A stretch of 51,025 bases of DNA from Thalassococcus profundi (GTDB lineage: Bacteria; Pseudomonadota; Alphaproteobacteria; Rhodobacterales; Rhodobacteraceae): NCBI RefSeq assembly GCF_003344785.1, contig NZ_QPMK01000001.1, positions 147,501 through 198,525 on the forward strand. Reading direction: 5' to 3'. Position 1 is the stretch's first letter. Each line of letters starts with the position of its first letter. This document shows, piece by piece, positions 48,051 through 51,025 of the stretch. The notes beneath the pieces are model-generated. The model was not told the origin of the DNA and did no database searches. It worked only from the letters and a program-made list of their open reading frames with translations. The translations under genes and the position numbers were made by a program.

Positions 48051-49333
48051 TCGACACCGATTTCTACAAGCTGCTGATGTGCCAGTCGGTGTTCCGCAAC
48101 AAGCGCGAGACGCAGGTCACTTTCTCTCTGATCAACCGGTCTACCCACGTCCCGCTGGCCCGGCTCATCGACGAAGGCGAATTGCGCGAACAGCTGGACC
48201 ACATCCGGTCGCTGTCGCTGCGCCGCGGCGAATCGACCTGGATGCGCGGCAACACCTTCTACGGCAAGCGGCAGATGTTCCGCCCCGACTTCATGGATTG
48301 GTTCGAGAATCTGTCCCTGCCGCCGTACCATTTGGAACGCGTCGGCGACCAGTACGAGCTGACCTTCGAAGGCGCCTGGCCCGAGGTGATGCTGTGGGAA
48401 ATCCCCGCGCTCGCCGTTCTGATGGAATTGCGCGGCCGCGCCGTCCTGAACGAGATGGGGCGTTTCGAATTGCAAGTGCTTTATGCCCGCGCGATGACCA
48501 AGCTCTGGGAAAAGGTCGAAAGGCTGCGCGGCCATCCCGGCCTGCGCATCGCCGATTTCGGCACCCGGCGGCGGCATTCGTTCCTCTGGCAGGACTGGTG
48601 CGTGCAGGCGATGACCGAAGGGCTCGGGGACTGCTTTGCCGGTACGTCGAACTGCCTGATCGCCAAGAACCGCGATCTCGAGGCGATCGGCACCAACGCC
48701 CACGAAATGCCGATGGTCTATGCGGCCCTGGCCGAAGACGACGCCGCCCTGGCCCGCGCGCCCTATGACGTTCTGGCCGACTGGCACGAAGAGCACGAAG
48801 GCAACCTGCGCATCATCCTGCCCGACACCTACGGCACCGAAGGTTTCCTGAGCCGCGCGCCCGACTGGCTGGCGGGCTGGACCGGCATCCGCATCGACAG
48901 CGGCGACCCGGCCACCGGCGCCGAGGTGGCGATCCGCTGGTGGCAGGATCGCGGCGAAGACCCGAAGAAGAAGCTGGTGATCTTCTCCGACGGGCTGGAT
49001 GCCGAGAAGATCCTGGAGTTGCACGCCCAGTTCAAGGACCGGGTGCGCGTCAGCTTTGGCTGGGGCACCTTGCTCACCAACGATTTCCGCGGTCTCACTC
49101 CCGACGACCGGCTGGCGCCCTTCAGTCTGGTCTGCAAGGCGGTGTCGGCGAACGGCCAGCCCACGGTCAAGCTGTCGGACAATCCGAAAAAAGCGATGGG
49201 CCCCGAAGATCAGATCGCGCGGTACAAGTCAGTCTTCGACGTGGGCGCGCAGAAAAGCTTCGAGGTGCTGGTCTGAGGCTGGCCTTGCGACCCTGAGGCT
49301 CTGCCCGAATCCCGAGGCAGCGACCAACCGGAG

Positions 49334-49366
49334 AAGCCGCCCTTTGTGGTCCGGAAATGGCGGCTT
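49334..49366 (+). terminator. Hairpin after pncB
   Basis: AAGCCGCC (49334-49341) pairs with GGCGGCTT (49359-49366) with a 17-nt loop, 57 nt past the pncB stop. It has a weak T run and is a possible terminator or leader structure for the next gene. Confidence 0.4.
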
Positions 49367-49429
49367 GCGCATTTCCCTTCATTGTCACACGGGTTAGGTA
49401 GGGGCTGAACGGAAACAGGAGGTCCCCGC

Positions 49430-50851
49430 ATGGCTCAGGAATATCCCGTCCACGGTCGCATCGACGGCCCCATCGTGATGATCGGTTTCGGGTCGATCGG
49501 CAAAGGCACATGGCCGCTGATCGAACGGCATTTCGACTACGATGCCGACAAGCTGACGGTGATCGAGCCGGACAAGGCGCAGGCGAACTTCCTTCGACAG
49601 CACGGCCTGAACCACCTGCAGGTGGCGCTGACACCCGAGAACTACCGCGACGTGCTGGGCGATCTGTTCAAGGAGGGCAAGGGGTTCTGCGTGAACCTGT
49701 CGGTCGACACTTCCTCTCTCGACCTGATGAAATACTGCCGCGACCTGGGCGTGCTTTATATCGACACGGTGGTCGAACCCTGGGCGGGATTTTATTTCGA
49801 CACCAGCGACAACGCGCAACGCACCAACTATGCGTTGCGCCAGAAGGTGCGCAACGAAAAGGCCGCACACCCGGGCGGGCCGACAGCGGTCAGCTGCTGC
49901 GGCGCCAATCCCGGCATGGTCAGCTGGTTCGTGAAAGAGGGGCTGCTCACCCTCGCCCGCGACCTGGGCCGGGATGCCAAGGTACCCGCCGACCGCGACG
50001 GCTGGGCCAGGCTGATGCAGGATCTGGGCGTCAAGGGCGTGCATATCGCCGAGCGCGACACCCAGGCGCGCCGTGTCCCGCGTCCGCGGAATGTCTTCGT
50101 CAACACCTGGTCGGTCGAGGGTTTCATCGCCGAGGGTTTCCAACCGGCAGAGCTGGGATGGGGCACGCACGAAACCTGGTTCCCCGAGAACGGCCACTCC
50201 TACGACGAAGGCTGCCAAGCGGCGATCTGGCTCGAACGCCCGGGCGCGATCACACGTGTGCACACCTGGTGCCCGACGCCGGGGCCGCAGTTCGGCTTTC
50301 TCGTGACCCATAACGAGGCGATCTCGATCTCGGATTATTACACCGTCGGCGATCCCGGCAGCCCGGAGTTCCGGCCCACCTGCCACTATGCCTATCACCC
50401 GTCCGACGACGCGGTGCTGTCGCTGCACGAGATGTTCGGGTCGGGCAAACAGCAGACCAAGCATCACATCCTCACCGAGGACGAGATCGTCGAGGGCATC
50501 GACGAGCTGGGCGTGCTGATCTTCGGCCACGAGAAGAACGCGCTCTGGTTCGGCTCGCGCCTGTCGAACGAGGAAACCCGCGACTTGGCCCCCTACCAGA
50601 ACGCCACCGGGTTGCAGGTCAGCTCTGCCGTGCTGGCGGGCATGGTCTGGGCGCTCGAGAACCCCGAGGCCGGCATCGTCGAGACCGACGAGATGGACCA
50701 CGCCCGCTGTCTCGAGGTTCAGCGCCCCTATCTCGGTCCGGTCGAGGCGCACTACACCGACTGGACGCCGCTGCAGGACCGCTGGGAACATTTTCCCGAG
50801 GATATCGACGAATCCGATCCCTGGCTGTTCCGCAACGTGCTGGCGACCTGA
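49430..50851 (+). CDS. hss: Homospermidine synthase
   Basis: 473 aa, normal length. N-terminal NAD-binding fold (IVMIGFGSIGKGTWPLIERHF), then the characteristic NLSVDTSSLDLMKYC, CCGANPGMVSWFVK and HETWFPENGHSYDEGC segments. It makes sym-homospermidine from putrescine (and spermidine) with NAD, the main polyamine route in many alphaproteobacteria. Shine-Dalgarno GGAGG lies just before the ATG. It stands alone, with nothing recognisable in the 174 nt that follow. Confidence 0.95.
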   Translation: MAQEYPVHGRIDGPIVMIGFGSIGKGTWPLIERHFDYDADKLTVIEPDKAQANFLRQHGLNHLQVALTPENYRDVLGDLFKEGKGFCVNLSVDTSSLDLMKYCRDLGVLYIDTVVEPWAGFYFDTSDNAQRTNYALRQKVRNEKAAHPGGPTAVSCCGANPGMVSWFVKEGLLTLARDLGRDAKVPADRDGWARLMQDLGVKGVHIAERDTQARRVPRPRNVFVNTWSVEGFIAEGFQPAELGWGTHETWFPENGHSYDEGCQAAIWLERPGAITRVHTWCPTPGPQFGFLVTHNEAISISDYYTVGDPGSPEFRPTCHYAYHPSDDAVLSLHEMFGSGKQQTKHHILTEDEIVEGIDELGVLIFGHEKNALWFGSRLSNEETRDLAPYQNATGLQVSSAVLAGMVWALENPEAGIVETDEMDHARCLEVQRPYLGPVEAHYTDWTPLQDRWEHFPEDIDESDPWLFRNVLAT

Positions 50852-51025
50852 GGAAACGCGCACTTCGCCTGAACACCTCTCCCGGCACGGGCTCTAGGTC
50901 TGTTGCGGCAGCCTCAAGAGCGCGATCCCGGCCCAGCGGCGGGGCCGCGCCATCGCCGGGCCGCGGTGCGGCGATCCTTCGCCGGAGCGGGGCACTTTAT
51001 CCCGGCCAAGTCCGCGCAGGGTACG

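Overview
The window looks like chromosomal DNA of a marine member of the Rhodobacterales (Roseobacter/Rhodobacteraceae group). GC content is high. It carries the sigma-E/ChrR singlet-oxygen module with its conserved partner genes, an ectoine-type eutBC-asnC-ssd-atf catabolic set, homospermidine synthase, RTX proteins ending in a -D(I/F)LF tail, a tripartite tricarboxylate transporter (TTT) and an alphaproteobacterial flagellar cluster with MotE and FliL. No tRNA, rRNA, insertion sequence, phage or CRISPR array was found. Coding density is high, and many genes on the minus strand overlap their neighbours by 4 nt.

Layout. 1-464 has no credible gene. It holds an AT-rich stretch, DnaA-box-like sequences and an unusually dense cluster of GANTC (CcrM methylation) sites. 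465-3270 is an oxidative-stress/envelope group: msrQ and msrP (minus), a DUF302 protein and a fasciclin-domain protein (plus). 3519-7377 holds two tandem RTX proteins with no type I exporter nearby. 7462-10077 is clpB (minus) with a clear heat-shock-type promoter. 10302-11900 encodes a membrane-anchored, extremely acidic, Ser/Ala/Glu/Asp-rich protein. 12039-14999 holds pyrF, a small orphan protein, a NUDIX hydrolase and dinB. 15037-21097 is the photooxidative-stress locus: a five-gene minus-strand operon (FAD oxidoreductase, DUF1365, MFS, DUF3833, SDR) divergent from rpoE-chrR. smpB follows.

21668-30981 is a nine-gene minus-strand catabolic cluster, with a GntR/FadR-type regulator divergent at 31150. 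It encodes a FAH-family hydrolase, a 4,5-dihydroxyphthalate decarboxylase-like protein, a three-part TTT importer, a beta-propeller LVIVD protein, an OsmC-like protein and a two-subunit molybdenum hydroxylase. Five of the genes are joined by 4-nt overlaps. The arrangement suggests uptake and oxidative degradation of one organic acid, but the substrate cannot be named from sequence. It is the best candidate here for an undescribed system.

32013-36924 is a flagellar block: fliL, a small membrane protein and motE on minus, and fliF, fliH, fliN and fliP on plus, diverging from a CtrA-like site. 36969-42541 is eutB-eutC-asnC-ssd-atf, the tail of the known ectoine/5-hydroxyectoine degradation operon. 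The hydrolase and deacetylase genes eutD and eutE are absent, so that eutC now overlaps asnC. Candidate AsnC operators lie before ssd. The rest comprises an MFS transporter, trhO, pncA, a hybrid histidine kinase whose 3' end overlaps pncB, pncB itself, and the homospermidine synthase gene.
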